Source: Anas platyrhynchos
Taxonomy: Eukaryota > Chordata > Aves > Anseriformes > Anatidae
DNA length: 64,000 bases
NCBI RefSeq assembly: GCF_047663525.1
Contig: NC_092587.1
Span: forward strand, 45,592,501-45,656,500
Direction: 5' to 3'
The translations under genes and the position numbers were made by a program. This document shows positions 25,001 to 40,000 of the stretch, piece after piece (position 1 is the stretch's first letter; every line of letters starts with the position of its first letter). The notes under the pieces are model-generated. The model was not told the DNA's origin. It ran no database searches and was given only the letters and a program-made list of their open reading frames with translations.

Positions 25001-28000
25001 TTTTATCTTACAGAAGCTATTAAACCTCAATTTGATTTAAGTAGCGATTATTTAATTGCTTTTCAAATTAATAGGCTTTCTGCATCAAAGAAAGAACAGT
25101 AACCAAACATGTTCAGATGAACAACTGGTGCACTGTCCACTAGGGGGAGCTGAGGACCTAAGCAAAAAAGCACCCACATCAGAAGGGGGATAAACTGGCA
25201 AGCTAGCTGTTGGTACTACCTTAACTTGTAGTGAGTGAGTGCCATAGCAAAGGCAGTCAAGCTAGCCTCAGATCCACAAGTTCTGTGCAGTCAGAGCAAA
25301 ACAAAAACCGAAGTAAGACATAGCATAGTCTATATGTACCTTAGCAAATAGGTAGAAGTTGAAATAGATTGCTGAGCGAAACAGTACTCGAGGACCAGCA
25401 TCCATGGGGATTTTAGAGGTTTTATTTCAAACTAAATCAAGTTTGGTTGTATTAACTGAATGTCCATACATGGCTGGAGCATGAACACTTTAGTTCACTT
25501 TAAGAATCCTGTCTGCATACCTGCAACTGTTCTGCAAGTGCAAACTAAAGCACTAAGTAAAAATGACCAGGAGATTCACTTCAAAAGTGCATCCCTGATA
25601 TGAGCTCTAACACTAGTTTAGTAGCTAGGTTTAGTTTATTAATTTGAGCCTACATTAGTGCAGTCATTCTATATCTAGCTAGTATCTGTACTCAGCACCA
25701 GCCCACTCAGAGATAGGTCTTTTAATCCTATTCCCTTACACAATATAGGCGAGCCCACTTACAGACCTACTATACTTAGCCAATTCTGGGTTGCATCCTA
25801 AACCCTTCACTTATATAACCCTTCACTGTTACCTTGTTCAAAAATTACTCTTTCTTTTCACTCAACTGACAGGAGCTAGTTCTATCATCCACAGTATTAA
25901 AAACAGAACTGTGCAATACTCATTAGCCTGTACGGTATAAATAGAGGGTACGATTTCTAGAGCCCCTTGCCTTTGCCTGGTACTCTAACTTGCTGCTTCC
26001 TGTTTCTGGTCATCCAGAAAAAAAACACAGTAACTTTTCATTTTTAATTCCTTGGCACCAAATAAATTACTCGCTATAGCACCACTTGCAAATTGCAAAA
26101 GCTGGAAAGCACAATTAAAACAACAACAGAACCAAGAGTATCAACTTACCCTAACGCAACATAAAGATGCTCCATTCAAAATGCACAGAATCAAAATGGT
26201 TCCACACACAGAATACAGTAGACATTGACCAAGTTTACATTAGGTGTAGTAGAAAAGATCATTTTAAATGAGTTTTTGTGTACAATATAATCTTTTAAAA
26301 TATCTTCCGAACCTGTATGACTGCATCATGAGCACTTGAAATCAGAGTCTGACAATCAGAGGTAAATCGACAATGCTGCACGGATGTCTTGTAGGCCGCC
26401 CGGCATTTCAGAACTTTCCCATCCAACAACTGTAATACCTTTACAATGAAGAATGCAGTAATCTTTTTACTTTACATAGTTTATGGAAAAGAAGAGAAGA
26501 ACTTGCAAATTCTTTTTAATTAATAAAGAGACTGTAAATACATCATTCTCAGTCAACAAGAAAATTGCATTAGCTCAGTACTTGGTAAAAATAAATGCAG
26601 AGCTACATTATTAGCATTACCTCAAATTATTGGCATTTCAGCATCATTCAAATGTAAAAACTTTAAAGTACTATACTAAAGAATATGACTGTAGAGTCAT
26701 TAAAATGACATTCATTTAAATAAAAGTATTTTTCCTATTGTTTTAAGTAAATTTACAATATAATACCTTTACTGTTCCATTCTCCTGTCCAACTGCTGCA
26801 AATTTTAGATCTTCACTTAAGCAACAGCAGCAAATAAGGGATTCCTGAGGTTCTGTCTGCATAATAATGTTGTCTGTATTTCCATTAATGAGCTGCAAGA
26901 CAGGAAGTTAATTAAATTAATAAAATATTTTAAAATTTAAACTAAAATTAAAATAGAGAGCTAAGAATGGTAAGAGAATAGTTTGTCAGTTTCTAAAATT
27001 TGAATTATCTGTATCAGTTACTTTCATAAATCAACTTCTTTAAAGGTCTGTGTAACCATCTCCATACTGTAACATTTCCATACTGACAAGCTCCCTGAAT
27101 GGAAGAAGTTTGCAAAAAGAAAAACACCTTAGGATTAGAAGGCTTTTAAAAAAGTTTGAGTACAGAAAACAGTAACTCAAGCTACTTGCCAGCCAGATTT
27201 TCCAATTCATGCCAAATGGAGCAGAAGCATGACTTAAAATTTATTAGCGTATACAGTGCACTAGATTTCCACTCAGTGTTGACCTCAAATTAGTTCTCCA
27301 GGACAAAAAAAAAAAAAAAAACAACTCTTTAGAATACAATGATTTACAAAACAAACAAACAAAAAGATTAAAAAGAATCCACTGATATGATGCATTTAAA
27401 AACAACCATACAGTACATCAAAAGGTGACTAGGGATTACTAATTTACTAGTTACAAAAGGTAAAACATTACAGCTACGAGAAAAACTACCTCCACAGATT
27501 GTGATAGTTGAGATTTACTATGGAATTACAGTAGCTTAACTGCAATTTGTCTTTCTGGTCAATTTTTCTTCTTGCACAAAGGTTAAAAATCTATTCTCTT
27601 GCTACAATAAAGTCTTCCCTCTTGACTGCACCTCTCCAGGATGTCACAATACTGTATTTAGGGCAGCAAATCTAAGCACCAACTTTCTCATGGAAAAGAA
27701 AGATATAATAGAAATATAGACACACACCTTAGGTCTACTAAGACCTACTAATTTAGATGACAGATTACACCATTACAGAGTAGTCTTACGTATTTTATAA
27801 TTCAGGAAAATTGAAAGAATTCACTATCCTACACCCATTTACATGTGAGGAGTAATTCAACTCCATTCATTGTGGTTTTTCTCTTCCCTGTGGTTGATAG
27901 AGCTTCTTTTCTCACACATTTGAAATGTTCACATAAATTTTAATTTCAGCATTTACTGCTTCCTCTTGGCTCAAAAATATCTTTATTGTCAAGGCTCTGA

Positions 28001-31000
28001 TAGAGATACTTCAGTTATTTCTATATCCATACTACCTATTATTCAAATATCATCAATATTCTACTCAAAGTTTCTTTTTTTTTTTTTTAGCACGATTTTT
28101 AGGTAGAGTAAGAACTGGCTAATTTGCTGACAGGACAGACAAAAGACAACAGACAGAAAATAGGAAGAGAAAAAGGAGGAAATCCCGAGGAACTCTAGGA
28201 TTAGAAATAAAGATGATGGTCATGCTGATTAGCCAGGATTACATAGCTTACATGCTTGTCTCTGGACAAACTAGAAAAAAGGACATGACCCTACCCAAAG
28301 ATTATCTGCACCATGTCCTGCAGGGCAGCAGAATCTATTCCAGCACTCACCTACCTACATATCCAGCAATAAGAATTCACTGATTTCACAGGCCAGAACA
28401 AAGGTTTTATCTTAGACAGCTGCTGCTTTAGGCTAAATAACTGAAATAGCTACCTCATAGCCAAAGGCATAGCATTGCCCATTTTATGGCTTCACACACA
28501 ATCAGTTTGCATAAGCAGCACTCTGCGACAAATATGGAATTGTTTTGTGCTTTTGAACACTTGTAATCGAGTAAAAAAAATAACCTGAGTGAATAAGAAA
28601 AGAATAACCTGATTGCCTTCACTTTGAAGAAAATCCTATCAACTGACATTATTTAATAAATGAGAGGATCATGCTAAAAACAAAACCAACAAAAAAAGAT
28701 GTCTGTGCTTTTGCTATCACAGAATAGCAAAAATATGTTGAAAATTGGTGTATTATTACTTGGCACGCAGGGTGGCGGGGAGGAGGTCTCACAGTAAAAA
28801 TAGTATATACATTATGGTTTATAATATATTATATAATGGTTTATAGTATGGTATATACACTATATTAATGGTATTCTTTAGAACACAAAAGGCTCTATGC
28901 TGTCCTAAGGCTATGGGCTGACCTGGGCTTATATGTATCATTTCCCCAGTTTGAGATTATTACTTCAGCAGTAGGTTTGATGCATTAGGTACTTGTGTTG
29001 TGTAACACCTTGTCTATGTGTAGTGTATGTGCACATTGCTGTGCATGCCTAAGCACACTTCCAGGCCTTACAACATCCCCAGTCTTGAAGAGAAAACAGT
29101 TTTGTTCCTCCACATTGAGTTTCAGTTCCTACATCAGTGTGGAAACTCCCTTTAATCTTCAGTTTTTGCTTACTAAACTAGGCATAGTTCCTAGAAATAA
29201 AAATGTTACCATACATTAAGAGTCATCTACTACAGATCAAAGTAATGAACAAGCAGTTATTTCAGTTCTTCCTCTGTATCCTACTGAGATTTGCAGATAA
29301 CATTCAAATGTAACAATGCATTAAGAAATAAAGCTTACTTGTATATGCTTCTGATTGTAAATTGCTAAAATCATTACTTCACCGTTGTGAAATACAGCAT
29401 CTAGTTCACTTTTTAGCTCAGCATCAGAAGACTTGCACACCTTGTTTGTTTCCCAAATCTGTTGAAGAACACATTAGTTTTATTTCATTTGTTTTATTAT
29501 TTTTGTTAAAGGACAAGATATAAAACTTGCTGAGTACCTATAAACTTAAGTCATATAAATTTACAAGTAACATTAACTGTCAAACAGTAAGAGTTATCCT
29601 CCTTCTGTATTTATTTACTAGAGGAGGTTGGGCAATTACTATAGCAATTCCAATGGATGAAACAGAACAACTTTTTTTCCAAAGCTGACCGGCAGACTCC
29701 TCGGTATTTGGTATCACAGTCCACAATTTTCTATTTCAAAGAGTGTTAAAATTCAATTACAAAAAACATCAAGTACCAATTTCTAATACTTCAATTGCTT
29801 TCAAAACGTTAAGAATGTTAAGTGTTAACTCGGAAAGAAGGAAACATTACTTTGGTAAGCTACAGTTCTACTTACACAGCTTTTAATGAGGCATTACAAC
29901 TACAGGAATTTGTTCTAAATGTTAACACACAAATATATCTAATAATGAAAGCAACATCAACTTTGTAAGCTTACAAAAGAACCCTCAAAATAGTTCACAA
30001 TGTTTTTATTTAGATAAAATCTAAAACAAAATAGGTTACAATTACTCTTGAACAGCCATTGGACTTCGATATGCAAAAAAAAAAAAAAAAAGAAGCTCAT
30101 TTTACTGTATATATAGGTAACTTTATTATAAATATTTACATTTATATAATATAAACATTTACCCATATATAATACCAAATAAATGTTTGTATTATATATA
30201 TGATTTTATAACAATTTTATACACACATACACAAAATGACATTTAAAAAAAAGTGATCTTACTCGTATTGTCTGGTCATCAGAGGATGTCAGAAACAGAG
30301 ATCCATCTGGGGAAAATGTCACACAGTGAACCCAGCTCATGTGTCCCCTGCAATCTGCTACTTTTGATAAGGATTTAATATTCCATAACTACAACAAAAA
30401 TATGAAAGAAGAACTTAAGTGGATTTAGATTGTATAGTCAGGGAAAATAGTGCAAAATCTAGAAGTATACTTAATTACTATTTTTTCTAGTATCTTCTTA
30501 CTTAACTCTGAAATCAGACATGTAATGAGAACTGTGCCTGTTTATCATATTTTGATGGTCAGAGAAATGGAATCAGCAACCTCTTTGACTACTATAAGAG
30601 ATGAGGTGGGGGAAAAATAAAGACATAGAAAGAAGAACACATATCACATATCACTCATTATAAAAACACATATTGTTCTGACCAAGTAGGTTGCAAAAAC
30701 AAAACGAAAACAAAAGAAAGAGCCAGAAAACCCTGATACTTGTACAGGCTTCTTTAGCCATGCTAGTCGAAGTTATTTCAGCTGTTGTATTCCTCTTTAG
30801 TGAAATGCCACATCCTGTAACACCATATAGGAGGAGAGGAGCATGTTTTGTTTGCTTGTGTTGAATTAAGCAACGGGAAGGTATACACTCCACAGAGTGG
30901 TAACAGTAACTTTAAATACATACAGTAGCCTGGTGGTTTTATATACAACTAAGATGAATGTATAGCTTTCAAGTATTATTTCCTAATTTACCTTTTATAC

Positions 31001-34000
31001 TTTAGAAGCAAACAAAAATTATAACAATGAAGGACAATGAAAGCCTGTTAAAAGGGCTGATTTGTTTGAACTCTGCATACAGAGTTAAAACGCATACAAA
31101 TACAGACACATGTATCATTTTACATTACTGCAAAAAAAAAAAAAAAAAATCAAATCACTTACCTCAACAGAACAATGAGACAAAGCAACTGCTACTAACT
31201 CATCACCAGCACAGAAGTCACAATATTGGATTGTACTGTGATGACTTACGATGACTTGCGTTAACAAATCACTTGTTTTAACATCAAAAAGCTGTGAACA
31301 CATAATTGCAATACTTAGCACACAGATGAAATTACTTCACTACAAACAGTTTATATACTCAGCAGCATACAACTTCAAATCTAAAATGTATTTCTCTCAG
31401 TCAATGTTTGTCACCCACATATTTTTACTTAACACACACTTAAAGCCATGCAACTTATGTCTGAAACATCTAGGTGGCCTATAATATAATCTTTATTCAT
31501 AGTTTTGAACTAGATAGCAGTATACTACCTATAGAAAATTATTAACATGAGATACTTACCAAGAGTTTATTTTTGGCAACGGCCAAAATCATGTCACTAT
31601 TTCTGGACCAAGAGCAACATTTTACTAAGACCTCCACATCATCTTGCTCATCTGCATTTTGGAAGAAATCTTTTATCTCAATAGTTTTCAGTTCATTTGC
31701 TGAGCGTGCTTCCCAAAGCTTCAAAAAAATATATATATAGAAAATACATGAAATTTCTTTTTACTGCTGAGGATAAAAAATACAACAGGGAAGAGCTATC
31801 TCCCAATCACTTATAGGGAGGAAAATGAGGAAGACACACACACATACACACAAACCACCACCACCAAAAAAAAAAAAAAAAAAAAAAAAAGAGAACAGAA
31901 AGGAACACCGAAACAACCCTTTGCTTTTTCCACTACCCCAATCAACAAATGGCATTAAATATTCACATGCCCAGATGGCCGTCTCAACCTCTACTCGGCA
32001 AAAGAATAAAAACAAAAATAACATCTGTTCTGCAACTCTATTTAATAAAACCCACTCACAATGAGAAATCTGGTATACATCTAGTTTTGTACCCTAATTT
32101 CACAGAGACACCTGCCAATGAGCTAGAGCCTCACCTCGAAGTACTGTGTGCAGTTCTGGGCACCACAGTACAAAAAGGACATTAAACTGTTGGAGAGGGT
32201 CCAGAGGAGCGCAACAAAGATGGTAAAGGGCCTAGAGGGGAAGACGTATGAGGAGCAGCTGAGGGCAATGGGCCTGTTCAGCCTGGAGAAGAGGAGGCTG
32301 AGGGGGGACCTCATCACGGTCTACAACTTCCTTGCGATGGGGAGTGGAAAGGCAGGTGACCTATTCTCTGTAAACACCAGTGATAGGACCCATGCGAATG
32401 GTGTTAAGCTGAGACAGGGGAAGGACATCAGGAAGAGGTTCTTCACCAAGAAGGTGGTTGCACACTGGAACAGGCTCCCCAGGGATGTAGTCACTGCACC
32501 AAGGCTGTCTGAATTTAAAAAGCGATTGGACTGTGCATTTAGTAACATAGTCTAAACTTTTGGATAGACCTGTGCGGTGCCAGGAGTTGGACTTGATGAT
32601 CCTTATGGGTCCATTCCAACTCAGGATATTCTATGATTCTATGATTTCTGTATCCTCCACCACAACTTTCCTTCTGAATGACAACAGCCACTGCAACCCT
32701 TCTTTCCCAACGTCTTTTTTGCAACTCTACAGATATTTAATGTTTTAAGAACTGCAGTTCTGGAATACCATAGATCTGTTGCAGCCAAAGGCAGTAAAAA
32801 CAAACCTTACATTCTAAGAAAAAACAAAACAAAACCCTCTCAAATTCTTTTCTGGTGCACACATGGAAAACGGTGCACAAATTACTTTTAATACTTGTTT
32901 ACTGATGGTTCATTTTCAGAGATGACAGATGTTTCAACTAAAATTAAAAAGATTTACATATGTATATATATACACATCAACATTTTTTGTTTAAGTAAGT
33001 TTTGAAACACCCTCCACCCATTTTCTTAGCCACATACATTGTTTCAAAAAAAAAAAAAAAATGGTGTAAAGTAAAGGATTCAAAATGAAGTTAGGTAGAA
33101 TTTGTTTTAAGCAGTAGACACCGAACTTTTTTTTCTGGTAACGGACAAGCCTTTTCAAAGTTTAGCATTAAAAATAGTAGCAATACTCAACTGTTTCAGG
33201 GTTTAATTCATTAAAAGCTAATTATGCAAATGCAGAACTTTCTTATGCATATTTTGCATTTTATGAAAAACAAATCAAACCAAGCAGTTGATTTAACAAA
33301 TATGCCATGTACCTTTACTGTTCCATCTGTTGAGCAGCTGGCAACATATTCATCATTTGGCGAAAATCTACAGTGATTGACAGAATTTACATGACCAAAC
33401 ATCGTATTTCTACAATACTTTCCCTTCAGATCCCAAAGCTGCATAAGAAATAAACATATAAATTTCATTATATTTGTGAACTATTCCAAGATAAATTTGA
33501 AAAGAGAGATTTCTGTTCAAAGAGAAATTTCTTTACTGAAAGGATTGTGCGGCACTGGAATAGGCTGCCCAGGGAAGTGGTTAAGTCACCATCCTGGAGG
33601 TCTTCAAGAAACATGTAGACTACATGTAGTAGCGTGGTTCAGTGGTATGTCAGTACTAGGTTAAAGGTTGGAACAGATGATCTTAGAACCTTTTTCCAAC
33701 CTGAATGATTCTATGATTCACACAGTTCACATTCTTAAAGTGCACTGGCAACCAAATCCTCAATTTTTTCTTAGTTTTACCTTTTTTCTTAGTTTTACTT
33801 TTGCTCACAGACTTTACACTATGCCTGAGGCTCCCCCACAATTTATTTCCATTTGCTAGCTTGCATGAAAATTATTCACATCAGTATTATATAAACCATT
33901 TTGTACAGTAAGGATAAGGCCCTTATCAAACAAAGTTACTGAAATTTTCTTCAGACTGAAGAATAAACTTTGTCTTGCCTTTCTTTCAAATTTCAAAGTT

Positions 34001-37000
34001 CAGAATTACGTAGCTTATATACAATAACTAAAATGAAATCTCTCAAGTTATTCTTGGATTACTGCATCCTTATTAATAAAGACAGAAGAACATTCCACAT
34101 GTTTAGGGCACGTGCACACACAGACTGTTTTCCAAGCCTACAGCCCACACTTTCTTTCTGTTTCCAAATTTCTTGCCCTTCTCCTATATAAAAGCAATAC
34201 ACTTGACTGCTCAAGTAATAGTTCAAAGCAAGAACAATTATCTGGACAGTGTTCTCTGAAAACAATCACGTCTTTTCCACTATTATTTTACTACTCTATT
34301 CTATTATTGTGCATATTTCAGTTCTGTCATTCATTCCCCATGAAAACTGTTGAACTGTCCAAAACTTCAGCCACGTTTACAGCCTGAGAGTGGTCATTTT
34401 AAACAGGTTTGTTCTAAATCTGTTTGTTCCAAGATGTAAGTTTCTGACAACAAATGCATCTCTCAGGACATCCAGGTCAGCACAAAAGCCTCATCTTTTC
34501 ATCTTGATATTGGCTCCTTATGTCTATTTTAACTCCAATTTACACAAACACAAGCTTCTGCCAGAATGCTTCAGATGAGATCTCACATTACCATTAGAAC
34601 ATCTAACAGACTGCTACAACTGGAAAAGGCACTCCTGCCCCCTCCAAAACTCCCACGCCTCACTGTCTATTCCCAGCATTTCTCTTGTACTGACACTGGA
34701 GAGTGGAGCCACTACAGTGAACTGAAGAGAAAACCAATCCCACCAGAACTGGCTCCTTGAACCATACCATGCAGAGTAAGATCAGTACATGCATTGCAAC
34801 AAATGCAAGACAGACTGCAAGCATAGTAGAGTCCATCATCTTCAGTGCCAGTGAACTATTTGATTTGCCCAACTGTTCTGTGAAATTCCACCCTTATCCA
34901 ACAGCTTAGGTCATCCTTCAATCTCCTTTTTTCCTCCTTCCTCAAATACAGACTTCAGTTACCTTGTTTCTGCTCTCTCTGTACACATAATGCCCCCCAG
35001 TCTGAACAATGCCAGGTGGCTAACCTGACAAATCTCATTTTGATTATTCTTATTTGTTGGTTTCCACTTTTATTTCTTTACTATGCCCTATGAATTTAGA
35101 AAAGAAAAAAAACTACACCTGCTACACTTCCATAAGGTAAACCTTTTAATCCTTCAGCATCCAGGTTGAATGTTTGTTTCGTTGTTATTTTCCTAATGTT
35201 TTTTTAAACATTCAAAATGTTTAAAATCTTAAAATTTCTGCTTCATTTTTTCTTATTTCGTTTTTAATCAGGTATTCCACTCCCAAACTTTCCCATTCCA
35301 CCCTCTAAAAGTCTTGCCAAAAGTCTCCATCTTTGTACCCTACTAGTAAGGATTTGCTTATTCTCTTTCACTAAACATGAACATTTCTTCTATTCTGCCT
35401 TGTTGAAATCCAGTGACAGAGCTTCGGTAAGTACTCCCGATCTATTTCCTTATCTCTTCTTTAAGTTAAAAAAAAATAATTTACAATGTTTGAAGTACAT
35501 TTATACAACAACAATTAGTCTGTTGTGGTTATTTTTATATTGCTAACCATAACCTTTTCCACTTACTTTGATGAAAGTATCATTTGAGCACGTGGCTAAA
35601 AGATACTGACCACTTCTGTTATTGAACTGGCAGCAATTGACCTGCTCTGTGTGTTCTTCAAATATGTGCATACACTTGCCTGTTCTTGAATTCCAGATCT
35701 ACACAGAATTGAAGGACAAATAACGCTTTAAAATATTGTCAGTGTACTTGATTTAAAAATATACATATACAAACTCCACTGGAATACAAATAATGTCCTA
35801 AAGCATTCTCAATTACACAACAGAAATGTTTGGAAGAGAAACAGAAAACATGTATATTTATATTTAGACACAAAAAGCTGTAATTTTAAACTGTTTCTAC
35901 TAATGTAGCCAAGATAGAGATATATACACTTTTCAAGAACCAGAACACAGTAGCTACAGTAAAAGTTTCTAATGACAAAGAGTCTGTGACCAAATAGGAC
36001 TGATCTGGTCTTATTAAAATTCAGTTTTAGCTTATTATTAATTATATAAACTTTCACAGCAAAGTGTTTGAACAACTTAGAAATCAAAGGGGAAGGGGAA
36101 AAATCATTGTTCAGATTAGAATCTGAGAGACTAGAATACCAATCAAGGTTTTGCTGCAATACTGAAAAATTAAAAGTGAACAAACAATATATAACAGAAA
36201 AATAATACGAAAAAAGCTTTATGGGCATTCATGTTATGAACAGGATTGGACTCATACATTATGCTCTACTTAAAATGAATCACCTGACAATACAAGGAAA
36301 ATAACCATCATACATAAAGAATTACAACTAACATAGCTTCATTATAATTAACAGAGTATGCCTAATGTAACAAGTATAAGGTTTTTCATTTTGTTTTTCA
36401 ACATCAGGTTTAAGACAGTTAAAAAAATAATTAGTCCTAAGACTGTTCTGCTTGAATTGGTTAAAACTGAAATTGGAACTATCACACTTAAAAAAAAGTC
36501 TGTTTTCTATTTCCTTACCTTCACTTTTTTATCAGCTGAACAAGTTGCTACATACTTATCATCTGCAGAGAACGCACAACAGAGTATTTCATCTTCATGA
36601 GCAGTTATTTCCAGCAGCATCTCTCCACTTTCTGTTTTAAACACCTGAAGAAATACAATAAAGAAATCTTGTAACTGGCATATAATTTTGAAACGTGCTA
36701 CACAGATTTAAATTTGTGTTCCTTGAAACAGATCTCTATGCTCTTTATTAAACTGGTTGCATTTTGAAAACATTTATAATTTCAAGGTAACATAATATAC
36801 GTGTAAAAACATTTAATTGGAGTTTCAATTTCATAAAGATAATAGAAATTCTTAGGGAAAGAAATACTGAAAAAATATTTTTAAAAAGTTTCTGCATGCA
36901 TTACGTGTTTAATTAATTATTTTTTTCTACCCTTTATGCCTAAGTCTAAACTTAAGTCTTCTAACATTTAAGTCTTTCCTACTCTTTAAGGCTAAGTCCA

Positions 37001-40000
37001 CATCCTCACTCATTTTAAGAATAACTGCACAAAATACCTATTAACAAAACCTAGCCTGTTATTAAAAGTACAAATTCCAGGTTAATATATCATGATATTC
37101 TTCTACTGAAAGAAAGAATTTTAGCAGCAACTGATGATTTGGGGAAGGAAGAGGAAAAAAAAAAAAGTAATAGTAAGATGTTGTACAGGATGACACAAAT
37201 CTGTCTTGATCTGGTTGGAAGGAAGTAAAAAGCAGTTGGGAAGAAGTACTACAAATTAATCTTTTTTCCCCAAATTGTGAGATTTTGCTTTACAAGCATG
37301 AAAAAAAATCAAGACATCCTTTCCTTTACAAGGGCACATACTCCTAAGTTACGTAAACAAATCACAAACTCTTCTTTACAGCAGCGTTCAGGATGCTACA
37401 ATTCTGAAGTCCCTATGTTTCCCACTGTTTTTTTCATCAAACGGGAATATAATAACAATGTAATAGTTGGTATTTGTTAAAACAAGAAGATTAATATTAA
37501 AGGAAATCTAAATTTACAGTAAATTCTGTGGAATACCTGTTCTTAATCTAATGCTATAGTTGATTCCATGGAAACAGTAGTAGTAGTCTTAAAAATTGAA
37601 AAACATTAGTTTTATTTCCATGCCACTAATATGAAAAACACAAATAAGTTCAAAGTTAATGCAAAAATATTATTAATTTTCCAATTATTTCTTTCATGTA
37701 AGTTTAGGTTAAATGCAGTTACAATCCACAAAATTTTCCTTTTTTTTTTTTTTCCTAGAAAATCAAAAATCAAGAAAAACAAGAAAACAGCAGTCTCAGT
37801 AACGAGGCCATGAAGGACAGAAGCATGGCACAGTAACTTCAACAGAGCATAAAACTAGCACATCCACCAAGCATCTCCTTAAGTGGATGCCACATAGAAG
37901 CCAGCAAATAAAATAAGCAAACGAACACCACCACACTAAATAGGCAAATGAACAGCAACTAAGGGCCACTTAGTATTTTTACTTTAGTACTGAACTTATC
38001 AAGCATCCAAAACAATACCAGAGGCTTGCAGAAAAGTTGCTCTTTACCCTTACCTTTGGCTGTCTGGAATATGGATACTTTACCAGGTTAGTGGCTGGCT
38101 GATTGCTAGTTTTCTCAAGAGCAGTTTGGCTCCCCTCCAGGCAGACTGCTGGCAAATTTGGATTAGTCACTTTCCTCTCTGTCTCCCCTTATCCACTTCC
38201 TAAGCACTTTGTACCTGTTTCCAGTCTACTACTGTCCTCAACTTCTGGGGCTCACTTTTATCCCTAGATTTATTTCTTTCACATAAGAAAATTTACTTAC
38301 TAAGCACCAAAGTAGTATAACATCCATTACAATCCCAAGGAAATTGCAGAGCTGTAACTGTCTTTTCAATTCTGTAGAAAATCCACTATGATGGGAAATA
38401 TTTTTGCAAACAAATAGGAAACATGCTGGGATGTATTTCTTTGGTTGTGGGCTTTCTTGTATCATTAAAAGGTATTTCATGTTGATGTATTACACTCGTT
38501 AGAGTACAAACCCTGATATCAAAGTTTCGTTTTTGAACTAGAAAATAGTATTTTAAACATGCAACTTGATATTTATGTAATAATACATCCTTTTCAATGT
38601 CTCCAATACATTCTAGATCCATAAGATCTTCATACCAAAAGAAAAGCAACAGGACTTTTAACAAACGTTATGAAAATAGTACACAGCGTTACATTTCACT
38701 CATGCATAGGCATTTTACCTGAAGTGTTTTATCAGCTCCACATGATGCTATTCTTTGTCTGTCCTGAGAAAAGCAGGCATGGTAAACCGCATCTTTATGT
38801 GGACGAACAACCAGACGGGAGAGGTTTTTCAAGGATTTTTTATTTCTGCAAGATAAGACGGTGGATTTTAGATGAATAATAAACTCTAGGAAATCTTACT
38901 CAAAATCCTCCCTAAAAAGATAACATTTGTTCAGACATCTTGAGCAGCAAGCTTTAGAAACAACTGGCCTCACAGCCTTCATGCAGAAGAAGGGAAACAC
39001 AAATTACTCCTTTCCCTGAAAATTTTCGTTGCCCTCCAACACTTAAAGCTTAGGAACCATGAAAGATGCTATGTGCATGAGAAACTAACATGCTACTTCA
39101 TGTGCACAGCTGTTGCAGTGCAAGACAGTCTTCCTCATGACATCTTAATGACGGGGTATGTGCTATGTCCAAATATAAACTTATTTACAAGACTTCTTGC
39201 TCTCCTACAGTTTCTCTTTGAATTTTACTCAAAAACAATCACACATTTGTTTAGATCTAAGGAAAAATATTTCAGTTTTACAGCAATGACTCATTTTTCA
39301 TGGTTCTTGCCTCACTTCAAAAAAGACTTAGGATTAGTAGCAACTGTAATCATCCTGTTAAGCCAGGTGTTAATACAGAAAACTGTCACTGTAATAGGAT
39401 GATTTTTGGTAATGAATATATTGTTACAAGATTTTTTTTTTCTAGGGTCAATAAATCCATGTACTTTTTTGTTTTTTACGATCACCAGCTTCAATCTTCA
39501 GGCTCGGTGATTGAAAAAAATGAGTAAAATATCTTGAATAAGGTTACTGAGCTTTAGAACAAAAACAAATTTCACTGCAAAATAGTGAGTCATCAAAACA
39601 TTTCTTCTTCCCTCATAAGGCTAAAATTACTAGTCAAGAGTACAACTTACTCATCTGCACATCCAGAAACCATTCTGAGAACCCTGTTCTAGGATTCAAG
39701 ACAAAGTCATCCATCTTCATTCTGCTGATTTCAGCTTAAGTCTCCTACATCCAAAGTAAATGCCCTAAACTACCTGGAGACTGACTCTTCTAAAGCATGT
39801 ATCTTTCAATTGTTTTTGTTATAATTCTGTTAGCTATTCAAAACGAAATAACCAAATATTCAGTGATGATAGAATTCAAGTCTGCCTGGTTTGATCTGCC
39901 TCGTTATTACCCTGATTACCCAAAAATCATTTTGTTTCGTAACCATCAAAGATTGCAGAACAAAAACACTGAACAGGAAGAATCTAATTGACAGTTACAC

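Noticed and set aside
32148-32555. 135-codon plus-strand open frame
   Set aside because: It is the C-terminal remnant of the CR1 ORF2 within a CR1 copy, not a host gene.
35809-36228. 139-codon minus-strand open frame in APAF1 intron 14
   Set aside because: It lies between exons 14 and 15 whose junction is clear. The composition is AT-driven (Phe/Leu/Tyr/Asn) without splice sites.
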